NCBI RefSeq assembly: GCF_000224145.3
Contig: NC_020174.2
Span: 6,183,106 to 6,247,105, forward strand
Length of the DNA stretch: 64,000 nt
Origin: Ciona intestinalis
Lineage: Eukaryota; Chordata; Ascidiacea; Phlebobranchia; Cionidae
Direction of reading: 5' to 3'
Both the position numbers and the translations under genes were made by a program. The notes under the pieces were generated by a model. That model was not told the DNA's origin and made no database searches. It worked only from the letters and a program-made list of their open reading frames with translations. This document shows positions 40,401 through 50,000 of this stretch, one piece after another. Position 1 is the first letter of the stretch. Each line of letters begins with the position of its first letter.

Positions 40401-43400
40401 TTCCCCACAGCAGGATTTATAAGTTTTTACTTAATAGGTGATATTCAACTCTACACCAGAAGTGAATCTATGTAGATCAAACATTCTGTTTGTTATGATC
40501 ACTCACCCAAACTGTTTCCCTTATTTAAAGGTGAGGTAACTATCTACAATTCCTTTGCAGGAAATCACATTTTTTCCAGCAGTTTAAAAAATAAATGTAG
40601 TGTAGCAACTGTTGATAAGAGTATGTCCATCTGGTTGGTTTGTGGCCAGAGAACCAAATGTTTAACAACGAATGTCCTTTAATGCGGGGGAAGTGGCAGG
40701 TAGCATTTCAATGTAGGCTTTAAGGTATTTGTATTTCATTAAAGTAAAGACTAACTGTAGTTATATCTTGTTGGTGTGTGTTTGGTGCAGTCAGTTCACT
40801 ATCTGCATCCTTTTAGTGTTCAGAACATTTAAACCTCAAAAAACAAACTTGCCGTTTTGCGCCATTTGAATGCCCTGGTACGCAGTTGATGTCTATGACT
40901 TGTTTATCTGATGTTTGTATTGTTAAAGAATCATCTGAATCGAGTATGTGAGGATAAAGGAACAACAACAGTGATTGTGGTGAACTGTGACACGGGGTTA
41001 AGTGAACGGGAAATTCTTCATGGTGAGTAATTTACATCATCTTTTATCTTAAATATATCTTTCATTCACATTTTTCTATTCTTTATGGGGAAGGCCCTAC
41101 AGCATGGCATGGGTCCTAAGGTTTAGGCAAGATTTGGCCATTTAAATTTTTGCACGTTATTTCTTTTTTAGTATTTTATATGATTTTTACAGAACAAAGC
41201 ATTGAAAATTTACATGGAAGTTTTTCTACATGATTTTTTTACAGAATTGGGTCTTTCAGATGATTGTAAATACGAGTTTCATCTTCTCTCCTTTCATCAA
41301 ATGGATTACATTGCCAACGAAATAGAGGTTCTAGTTTATACGACTACTTTTGCATATCTAATAAGTCGTATGTGGTAATATTTGAAATTAAAAAAATGAT
41401 TCACACCATATAAAAGTAAAAAATTCATGTTATGTAACTTTATATTTCCTTCAGTTGAAAAGGGGGATTACTTTGGTGTCTCATAGTGAACCAACACTAT
41501 GGGTGTGTGAGTCGTTGCGTTGTGTACTTGAACACCAAATATCAATACTTTATATTAAACCAGTGATGAGACATTGCACGCAACGTGAACAACTATATCT
41601 GCCAACACTGGTAAGTAATAAGCACTTGTGTGGAATTGCGATGATGGGTGTGTTCTTAAACACCAAACCTAGGGTGGCAGGCTGACCCCAGGATTTTCTG
41701 CACTGCATTAATCTACTAATAGTTAGACTTTTTAAAAGTTGAATGACTCTATCTGCCCCTGCATGGTTTTGGCGCCTATGGATATGTCTAAACCAGATTT
41801 CCAGTCTTAAAGGTATTAATCAAACTGCTAAAAATTACAGTTAATATAATTATACTGGGAATATTTTGTTTGAAACCTGTTGCATTATACATAAGTAGAA
41901 AAGCCTAAATATGAGCCGTACATTGTTAACATTCAAAGATCAAATTAATTTAATTTTAATACCACCACTATTGTACCAGGAGCCACATCAGCTTGTGGAT
42001 ATATACAACCACGCCATACAATCAACATGTGATGTACTTACTCATCCAGACTTACACAATCTAGCGTGGCCTTCACCTGCTATGGATACAGGTATAATAA
42101 TACTTATGATACTGCCCTTGATAAGTGTGGGATTTATTATTAGGAGGGTTTTATTGTTGCCTGAATTAGAATCAATATCAATGCTGCAGCACCATGGTAT
42201 TGCTTTCTATGGACCAGAGTTTGGTGCTTGAGATGGGCGCTGCTACCATTGTGGGCATATGTGCTCTGTCACTTTACAGTAATTACTCCAACCCAGTGGT
42301 TGGGGCTAATCTATATTGACAGGCAAAACACTCAACCAATAATTTACGCACATGGTAACCTGTCAGCGGGCACAAGTGTGTGAAACAGAACACCTGTGTT
42401 ATAACCACTGTCGTTTCCCTGTCATACGAGTGAATACTAGCTTCAAGAAAAATTGTTTTCTGTGCAAATTGATCGGAGAGACTTAAACATTGAATCCTAC
42501 ACTAACGAGCAACAAAGTGTAGAAAGAAACTTCCAGCAGTCTTTATCCTATGCAGGTATAACTGATACTGAGGTGCCTTGTAAAGGTTGGAACACAGCTG
42601 ATGGGTTCGAAAAGTTACGAAATATTTGTGACCAGTTGCAACTTCCATCTTTCCCTGTGTTTGATAAATATGGTGTGTATAATAATGCTTCTGCTTTGTT
42701 TTAAAATCATGGTGTCTTTAAATTGTATTTTGATTACTGATTAGTATATTTTAAGAATGCATAGGACTAATTGCTTTCAGATTACATTTTTGAAACTCAT
42801 TTTGTCGAAATTTTTTTAAGTTAGTTTGTTTGGAGTGGACGAGCAAACGTCTTTAACTACTGGCACACGCCAACATTGTGTATGCCTGTAATATCCTGTT
42901 CACGATTTTCATGTTTTCCACATTTTAGCAACAGAACAAGAAATCTATGAAAAGGTTTTTAACTACTGCCAGACTGCCTGCCCCAAAAACGACACCCTCA
43001 CAGCTTCTGTAGCAGCCACAGTGAAGTTGTACCAGCACCAGTATGCATATGACTACCAGCTTGATTTAACCACTGCAGAGGTTCGGACATTTGTTGAGCA
43101 ATTTCCGTGGCCCAGGATTGTGGATGCCGTGGCCAGTAGTAAACTGCAGGAGATATTGTATGTGGAAAAAGGTAGGTACCATATATTGCTGCTTAGGATT
43201 AATATGTTTAAAACTTATATTCAATGGATATCTTGGTTGCAGGTAGACTTTAATTCGGGCATAACAACCATATTTTATCAATAAATAGTTTTAACCAAAT
43301 TCCAAACCATGTTATAACCAATGTCATTTCATTCATGTTTCTTTCTGTATTAGTTAATATGGAGACTTCTGTCACAGTTCCCAACCATGAATTTTGTATA

Positions 43401-44547
43401 ATATTATTTTAATCCAAAAGTTAAAATAATACTTGTAAAAGTTATTCATGTTTCTATACAGAACAGGTGGTTTGCTACAATCCTTATAAACTTAGCCTAA
43501 CAAGCCTTACACAATCAATGCAAGCAACGTTAGATGAAGTGGAGTTTGATGCTCTTGGCTTAGATCTGATAAACCCTACTGTTAACAGGTAGGTTATGTG
43601 TTACAGATTAAACTTATAAAATATAAATTTTTAAACTGAAAAAATAAGAATTTTTTAACTGAAAAATTAAAATTTTTAAACTGAAAAAATAAGAATTTTT
43701 AAACTGAAAAAATAAGAATTTTTATACGATCTGTTAAAAATGTTTTATTTTGTATATATATTCTCTGTGACTATTCGCTGGGCCTAATTTTTATCTGTTG
43801 TGTATTTTGTAGCAACTGTATGAACGCTATATCAGGTTTTTACAGAATTTGTCACATTATTAATATTGAATTACTTTTCCAGTAACTCTGAATGCCAGTA
43901 CGATACACTACATTCACAAACCATGGGACCAGCAAAGAATTTGACAACCATTTTATCAAAGAATGCCACGGTTTATATATTCCTATGTTATTATAATAAT
44001 AAAAATCTATATGGGTGAGGTACTTGTCGAGGACTTGGGATTTAGACAAGATTTGGTTTATATAATATATAGAATGTATAACCGTATCCTCACAACTCTA
44101 AAATAGCGTTGTTAGTTGTTAAAAAATGATCAAACATGGGATTTAGGTGCTAGCGGTATCCCATCTTACCCCACAGTACTATATACTCTGCATATACTCA
44201 TTATAGTGTTTTAAAAAATATTTGTTTAGATGCAAAGCAATGCCTCTGCTACTCCATGGTTGGCTGATGGGAAATCTTATGAAGCACAAACTTTGAAGAA
44301 AGAAGTTGAACAGGAAAAAATATTAAGCCAAAGGTATTTTAAATTAGATCATTGTCTATCTGTTTAGTATAAATTGCTCTGGTAAGGGGGCTTATTACTT
44401 TGGCATACACCTTTAGGGTATTGCATTTTTGCTACTTTTATGATGTCTTTTCAAATTAAACTTTCCTTTAGATTTGAGGAGAGGCTGAAGAAACTGTTGG
44501 AAGAAGGCGGAAACACTTCCATGGAATATTTCGACAGTTTGCTCTGA
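28432..44547 (+). CDS. MCM3AP: Germinal-centre associated nuclear protein (TREX-2 scaffold, SAC3/GANP)
   Basis: Thirty-eight exons from 28432-28927 to 44472-44547, 1687 residues, every phase closing. Order of parts: an FG-containing N-terminus (GFGSH, TTFGNF, RFGIS); an RRM-like domain ([10 protein letters not shown] to GKAIHIYFG); the SAC3/GANP domain opening with [16 protein letters not shown] and including [15 protein letters not shown] and YARFFNVVK; a long Glu/Arg-rich coiled coil ([16 protein letters not shown]); and a C-terminal region matching the MCM3AP acetyltransferase-like part. In animals the protein scaffolds TREX-2, which moves mRNA through nuclear pores. At 1687 residues it is shorter than human GANP (about 1980). 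Several exons are small: 31381-31415 (35 bp) and 35918-35961 (44 bp). The latter is needed to keep frame. Exon 42448-42672 begins at a pyrimidine-poor acceptor (CTTCAAG) and is the least certain boundary. Confidence 0.95.
30745..30850. repeat. Dispersed repeat family D
   Basis: TTGGTCCTAGACCTAAAGTG, ACATGAGATTTACGCAAAAG: a diverged copy of the module seen at 35338, 40185, 44012 and 56850 (GTGAGGTCC, GGGATTTAGAC-AGATTTGG). Confidence 0.45.
32015..32195. repeat. Dispersed repeat family C, long copy
   Basis: GCGAATCTGACCCTGATCTG, ATCAAGTCGAACCAATTGTT, ATATTTCGCCTAAATTGTCA, CTCTGCAAAAGAAGCC: the most complete family C copy. Confidence 0.7.
32440..32600. mobile_element. MITE family M copy in MCM3AP intron 11
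   Basis: GTACTGTGGGGGAAGATAGG at the left and GGTGTCCCATCTTTCCCCAC at the right are inverted repeats, with CACATAATATCCAAACATTC inside. Confidence 0.8.
34330..34425 (+). repeat. SINE family S body fragment
   Basis: CTACAACCCAGTGGTCACTA, AAATTGTCAGCAATATAG, CACCCACAAAGTTACATC. Confidence 0.6.
35338..35410. repeat. Dispersed repeat family D
   Basis: GGTGAGGTCTGCCGCGTGAT, CCATGGGACCTGAGATTTAG, CAGTTGGCCCATTACCCCAA. Confidence 0.5.
36640..36790 (+). repeat. SINE family S copy with inverted fragment
   Basis: A short reversed piece (TGACAGTCGTTATAACACCT) precedes a forward tail (GGCACGAGGTTTATGAACAC, CCCGTGTTATAACAACTGTC, GGATAAAGCAAGTTACATTC). Two fragments in opposite orientation, with some head sequence between. 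Confidence 0.6.
36896..37020. mobile_element. Short palindromic MITE with CAGTGGC ends
   Basis: The ends CAGTGGCCAGCCAGG and CTGGCTGCGCCAC are inverted repeats flanked by TATATA on both sides. The inside is a G-run, CGCGACCCCCCC and A/T-runs. CAGTGGCG-like ends suggest the hAT superfamily (inference). It ends 20 bp before MCM3AP exon 22. Confidence 0.75.
37190..37362. mobile_element. MITE family M copy in MCM3AP intron 22
   Basis: CAACACTCAAGGAATTATAA, GTTGTTAATTGTTTAAAGTA, TGATCAGGATATTTGGATAT and GGTGTCCCATCTTCCCCACC; the left end is degraded. Confidence 0.7.
38180..38290 (+). repeat. SINE family S tail with deletion
   Basis: CTGAAAGTTACGTACATGGT, CAGGCACGAGCTGCTGTTGC, CACAAGAATAAACAAG, then TTACTCATTCATTCA. 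Confidence 0.5.
38655..38800. repeat. Dispersed repeat family C
   Basis: AAGGATCTGGTGCTATGAAC, TCCAGTCCAACCAATTGTTT, TTTTGCCTAAATGGTATCGT, CAGTCTCCTATTCC. Confidence 0.6.
39065..39180 (-). repeat. SINE family S tail, reverse
   Basis: AATGAATGTAACTTTATCCT, ACGACAGTCGTTATAACACG, CATACACTTCGTGCCCGCTT; it begins right at the donor of MCM3AP exon 26. Confidence 0.75.
40185..40415. repeat. Family D module followed by reversed SINE head
   Basis: GGTGAGGTCCTACAGCAGGG, CACGCCATGGGTCCTGACAC (family D), then TTAAGTGTCTTGCCCAAGGA and ACAATGCAAGCTCCTAACCA, the reverse of the SINE head. Confidence 0.5.
42230..42440 (+). repeat. SINE family S body and tail
   Basis: TGCTACCATTGTGGGCATAT, TTACTCCAACCCAGTGGTTG, GGGCACAAGTGTGTGAAACA, CCTGTGTTATAACCACTGTC; it ends at the MCM3AP exon 33 acceptor region. 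Confidence 0.7.
43621..43725. repeat. Tandem repeat of about 23 bp in MCM3AP intron
   Basis: The unit TTTTTAAACTGAAAAAATAA repeats four to five times with small changes. AT-rich minisatellite with no coding content. Confidence 0.75.
44050..44185. mobile_element. MITE family M right half
   Basis: AACCGTATCCTCACAACTCT, GTTGTTAGTTGTTAAAAAAT, GGTATCCCATCTTACCCCAC. Confidence 0.55.
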
Positions 44548-44585
44548 AACTTTCTTTAAACATTTTTTTAAAAACTATTTTCTGA

Positions 44586-44591
44586 AATAAA
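44586..44591 (+). terminator. Poly(A) signal of MCM3AP
   Basis: AATAAA 39 bp after the MCM3AP stop, in the 136-bp space before the convergent PISD-like gene. Confidence 0.65.
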
Positions 44592-44683
44592 AAGCATGCA
44601 ATCAAAATGAGATGAAAAAAATTATATAAAAAGATGATACAGAAAAGTTGGGAATCTTGGGGTAATATATTTTTACTGTATTT

Positions 44684-46105
44684 TTAATCTTTTGCAAAGA
44701 ACTGCTGACCCAACATTACTTTATCTCCAGGATTTAATTTAAATTTCATTCCCTTTGGCGCTTCAAACACCAAAACTATAGTGGAACCCATGTTGAATTC
44801 CCCCACGCGGTCACCCTTGTAATAAGGCAAGCCATTTTCTCCATACTTCATGTCGTAATAAGTGCCAGCTTTCCAGTATGCGCGGTTTGTTTTGAGTATT
44901 ATATCGTCATATATTTTAATATTGCCAACATCTGTGGCACCAACAGCAGTCATGGAGAAATATCCGTGTTCCCATGTGCCTGATAACACAACTCGTTCGT
45001 TAGCGATAAAAAGTTCTTTGACAAACGAAGCGATTTTCGGGTTGACGCTTAAAAGGTCACCAGGAAAATGTCTGCGGTGTTTTATCGTCCAATCCACTGG
45101 AGAACTGAAGCCATGTAGGTTGCCTGGTGCGAGGTAGATCACACATTGGTAAAGTTGATTTTTCTCTGGATCTTTCATTAGAGCGCGTTGGTAGTTTTTT
45201 AGTGGAAAAGACGTCGCTTGGAAATTGTAAGTGAAGTTTGGTAAAGCACCCCATTTGTCATGTGTTGGGTCTTCAGTTAGAGGACCAAGGAACTTCATGA
45301 GAGAATAAGTCATGTCTTTCACCTGCTCCACCATGCCAGTCTCTGCTGTACCTTGTGTTAATATTTTACCATCCGATGGAAAAACAATTTTTGCGTTTTC
45401 GTGAATCGGTCGAGCTGCAGGATCTACAGGTCTGGTGAAAAACTGGTTCATAGTTTTGTAACTTTTTAAATTTTTCACGAGCGCTTCATCCATATTTACG
45501 TGAAACAACTTGCAGTACAATCCATACACTGGAGGTCGTAACATTGAAGGGATCTCAATCTGGTTGAATCTACCAAATGCACGAGAAAATACTCTTAATG
45601 GTAGTAACTTGTACAGAACAACAAGAGGGGTTTTAGTTTTATCAGGGCACAGGAGCAAATCCTTGGTTGGCTTTTCAAAGACTGGTACGATAGATTCTTC
45701 AAGGTCGGGGTAAAATATCCAAACAGTTAACACAAATGCGGCAATTGCAATTGAAGACAGAAGGATGAACTTATAATCTGGTAAAATTGAAAATGATTTC
45801 CTTCCCCGATTTTGCTCTTCAATTCTACGGTTTATTAAACGTAGAACAAGACTTTTGTTTTCAAGCTCTTTTTCAGCTTTTTCATCCAGCTTTTGAAGTC
45901 CTTGTCCCGGCATATTAAGTCCAATGCTCGGCTGTTGAAAGATTCGCCTCAGAAGAAATGTTCTGTGAGGTAAAGTGTGTATGAACACAGCATTGGAGCT
46001 GGCACATAGTACTTTGCTTTGAAAACAACTTATTAATTGTGTATGACCGCTGGGTCTACATGTTTGCAGTGGTGTTCTTAGAAGTATAATCCGAAGGGAC
46101 ATCAT
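44684..46105 (-). CDS. PISD: Phosphatidylserine decarboxylase-like protein, intronless
   Basis: One uninterrupted frame of 473 residues. The N-terminus is Arg/Ser/Thr-rich without acidic residues (mitochondrial targeting type). A membrane helix lies at about 111-131 (YKFILLSSIAIAAFVLTVWI) and the decarboxylase domain follows. PISD makes phosphatidylethanolamine from phosphatidylserine at the inner mitochondrial membrane; the precursor cuts itself at LGS/T and the new N-terminal serine becomes the pyruvoyl group. Here the site is MGST (439-442), Ser441 kept, and Asp245 (PSDG) is kept. The DYHxxHSP-type motif, however, reads GNLHGFSSP: Asn329 for Asp and Ser334 for the second His, while His331 stays. 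Activity is therefore uncertain. Lack of introns among many-exon neighbours suggests a retrocopy origin. It converges on MCM3AP, 136 bp apart. Confidence 0.92.
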   Translation of the reverse strand: MMSLRIILLRTPLQTCRPSGHTQLISCFQSKVLCASSNAVFIHTLPHRTFLLRRIFQQPSIGLNMPGQGLQKLDEKAEKELENKSLVLRLINRRIEEQNRGRKSFSILPDYKFILLSSIAIAAFVLTVWIFYPDLEESIVPVFEKPTKDLLLCPDKTKTPLVVLYKLLPLRVFSRAFGRFNQIEIPSMLRPPVYGLYCKLFHVNMDEALVKNLKSYKTMNQFFTRPVDPAARPIHENAKIVFPSDGKILTQGTAETGMVEQVKDMTYSLMKFLGPLTEDPTHDKWGALPNFTYNFQATSFPLKNYQRALMKDPEKNQLYQCVIYLAPGNLHGFSSPVDWTIKHRRHFPGDLLSVNPKIASFVKELFIANERVVLSGTWEHGYFSMTAVGATDVGNIKIYDDIILKTNRAYWKAGTYYDMKYGENGLPYYKGDRVGEFNMGSTIVLVFEAPKGMKFKLNPGDKVMLGQQFFAKD

Positions 46106-47042
46106 TTAGTCAAAGTAAGTTTTCTTTTCAAAATTAAGGTTGGTACAGTTGTCAGTTAATACACCTATACTTATTATACCTTTCAAGAAAAGGGGGGCTA
46201 AATAATATGTACAGAAAAACAACTAACTCAATTCTCAAAAAAGTGGTTAAGGGGTTTAATAGACAGGTTGTCATACGAATCTTATTAGTATAAAACCAAT
46301 AAATAGATTAAAACCGAACACATTGCATATAATAGTTAGAGGATTATAAATCCAGCAGAATAGCTTGTTATCTAATTGAAAGCGAATTCAGCTTAAAAAT
46401 ATTGTCAAAACTGCATAAACAACAAAATGAATGGCTAAAATTATATAAAAATACCCCAGATGCAACTAATTTTAACGTTGCCGTCCATATAATCTACGTT
46501 TTGCTGTCAACGTGAAAAACGTATCTCCCTTACTACGGTAGTTTCCCTTCTTTGAGCCAACGCGTAATTAATATTCCTTCCAAGACGACGGGGTACTTCT
46601 GTGTGAAAGTGACGCTGTTATAACTTTGTTGGTGGAAGTACATTTCGAAAAAGGTAAGAAATTAATGTAATGTTTGGCAATTTGTTTTCTAAGACATTAT
46701 CTTTAAGGTTATTTTAGTTATTTTGATCCTAATGAAAGGGATTTAGATGTTTTATTTTCTTTTATTGAAATGAATGTAATGTAACTCATACATTCTCGTC
46801 CGGCAGGGCAACAACAACAGTTATAACACCTTTTTTTGTTTCATTAACCTTATACCACAAGGTCACACATTTCAACAATTGTATTAGCGTCAAGCCTTGA
46901 ACCTGTATCTTCTGTCAAGCGTTTTAACCACTGTAAATCCTAATTATGATACTCACATACAATAGGTCAAGTTTACAGCAACGTATTTAATTTTTGTTAT
47001 GTTTTGAAGCACTTTTTAACAATTCCTAATATTAATTAAGAA
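46106..47042. other. Divergent upstream region of PISD-like and FLACC1-like genes
   Basis: 937 bp between divergent ATGs. A possible donor (AAAAAGGTAAGAA) near 46655 suggests an untranslated first exon for the plus-strand gene. A reversed SINE copy fills about 46765-46930. No clear TATA box. Confidence 0.5.
46765..46930 (-). repeat. SINE family S copy, reverse
   Basis: GAATGTAATGTAACTCATAC, AACAACAGTTATAACACC, then GTATTAGCGTCAAGCCTTGA and GTTTTAACCACTGTAAATCC (head region reversed). Confidence 0.65.
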
Positions 47043-50000
47043 ATGAGAAGACGGCCAAACACCTCAACGGGACACCATGTCCACTTTCCTACAGTAAGAT
47101 ATCTGGTTTTTATTTTAAATTATCTATTTTTGTTAAAGTGTTTTGTATTTTATCAATAAAAATTTTAAGCTACTGATTTAAAAAAATGTATATTTTGCCA
47201 TTTTGAGCTTATATAAACCTATCTAGTACCCCAACATAGGTGTGGAGTGATTTAATATAGTTCTATAAAGTTTTGAAGAATTAAATTAATTTCTAATTAA
47301 TTGCATAATGTATATCCAACATAAAAGACAGGAATTTTCTTTATATACTTATGGTTACCAGCCTATACTAACTGATTAGACGCAACAAGTTACTTTGTTT
47401 TAAATATTTAGACACTGCCGAACCCTGGGACATGGTACCAAGCTAACCAACTGCACAGAAAGGAATCGCCATTCATCATATCTCAACACCCACGCAAATT
47501 CCATGTTTGTACATTCATGTACTTTATAACTTTGTAATTGTTGGGGTGTTGCACTACACACTAAGTAGCTCGGCAGTGGGCATGGGGTATAAAACTTGGG
47601 TATTCTAAATCGATGTTAAATTCCTGGTTTACTACTGAATTATTGGATAAAAATTAATTTAATTTTTTTTATATATATATATATATATACCAAATAAGCC
47701 GAAAAAGTCTATTTTATGTTATTCCTGTTAGCAAAAGTAATATAATGAATTAATGTATTTCATGCAAACCTATTTTTAACTCAATAGTCTATTAACTGGC
47801 TTTACTTTTTATGAATGGGAATAATCGTTTATGATGTCATAACAACACTTGTGTTTTAATAAATAAACCCACAACCCATATTTTAACTTTAAAATTACAT
47901 TTTTAATATTTTTTCAGAATGTAGAAACCTTCAATCTACATCCTAATGTCAGAGTCAGCAGATCTGCAGGCAAAGTTTTTGTAACTTTCAAAACAAAGGA
48001 CGAACAAACTGATTTAAAAAAACAGCCAACAAGGTTTGTGGTTGAGGATTTATTTTCAATAGAATTTCTTTATTTGTAATTTTTTTTTTTCATTTTTAAA
48101 AAAATTAAAAAGTGTGTGTATAAATTCTTTATAAATATATATAATGTTTTAATTTTTTTATGTTTTATAATTTTTCCATGTGGTATATATATATTATTAT
48201 TATTCCATACATATTGAATTAAATGCCATGTTTTCATTGTAACATATTGTTGCGAGGCAATGGTTTCATGAACCCAAACATATCTCAACACAATACATTG
48301 TCGTGTCGTATTTGATCCATTTGTTACTTAATAGCTACCACTTGAAACAGCTCCAAACATCTTGAATAAAGGACATTTGTAAGCCAAGTGTCTATTGTTA
48401 CCAATCATGTTCCCAAAGTCCCGCTTTACGTTTGGGCATGACAAAGGCACATATAAAGCCATTAAACTCCTATATTTTCTTGTGCTCTTCTTTGTCTGGG
48501 TTTCTTTTGTGAGATATAATATTTTGATTTCAGTAGCCAAGATTGTATTTGACCAAAAGTTTTATAGCGGTGAGCAAAATAAGCGTGGTCTCACATATTT
48601 ACATAGCACCACCTATGCACACTACCACAATATGTGTAGGCCCTTCCCTTCCCCACCTATGTATTGAGCTGTGAAAACATTATTCTTTTTCCACAAGTGC
48701 CAAACTCACATACAATGAAAACTAAGTATATTTATACAACCACATTGGTCCAACTATTGTGTTATTTTGCAGGAAGCTAAAGCCTCATGAGATGTGAGTA
48801 TGCTCTAACTTGTATTATGGTGTATATTATAATATTTTGAATTTCAGTATAAATGTAGCAATTTTAATTTCAGTATAAAATATAAAGTACAATTGCTGTG
48901 TTATTATTTAGGCAGCCATTAACACAGATTAACAAAAAATGAATATTAGTTTTACTGAAAACTCTCCTGAAATCGATTTACTTCGACCAGAGCTTTTGGT
49001 GCATAAAACCTACAATATAATTCTTATGTTTGAGTTCCTAATAAAATCCTTACAATGCCAATATTTATATATGTATTTATATTTATTCCTTAATGTTTTC
49101 AGGGAAGCATTAATAATTGACCTGCGAGAGCAAGTTGCCACTTTATCAACATTTCTAGAGGAGGAGAAACTTCACCATGGAGGAAGTAAAAAACGAGCTT
49201 TACTTGATCTTGATAAACAAACTGCAGAAATGAAGGAACAACACGCTCTTGATATTAAGAGACTGCTTGAGGTAGATTCATAGAGTTTGTTTAAGTATAA
49301 TATGATATACAGCGATCTAATACTTAACGTACCCCTTTAAAGTGCTTCCTGACTAGCGAAAATTGCCGGTAAATGTCTTTCCCAAGGACACATACGCCCA
49401 CAATGGTAGCAACGATGAGCCTTGAAACCATTACCTCTGGGTTAGAGTTGCGCTAACCACTTTGCCGCGGCGCTGGACAAAATATCTATTAGGTATTCAA
49501 CAACTAAATTTCCAACAGAGCAACGAGCGACAAATAAATTCACTGATAGAATCTCACAGTCAGAAGATAAAAGATGAAGAAATTGCTTCAAAGAAGAGAG
49601 AAGATCAACTAAGAACCGAGTATCGGGTGTTGCAAGCGTCTTTCAAGAACTACAGATGTACTTTGCAAAATGAAATGAGCGAACAACTGAAAACTAAGGT
49701 GGAGTTGTGGGAATGGATTTAATTGTGTTATAGTAGTGTCCACTTATTTTCCATGCACTCATGCACATAATGTTTTATTGAGTATGAATGAATGTGACTT
49801 GCTTTATCCTCGCGGTGCTGGAAAACAACGGTCTGTTAACGCCGGTGTTTTGTTTCATACACCTCGTGCTCGCTTACGAATTACCAATATTTAGTGGTAG
49901 CATTTGTTGTTAACTGTCTTGCCCAAGGACATATATGCAAACAATGGTAGCAGCGTCGAGCCTTAAAGTCTTGATAATTGAGCTAGAAGCAGGCGTGCTA

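Noticed and set aside
44862-45137. Plus-strand 91-residue open frame and other frames within 44684-46105
   Set aside because: Shadows of the PISD-like coding frame on the minus strand.
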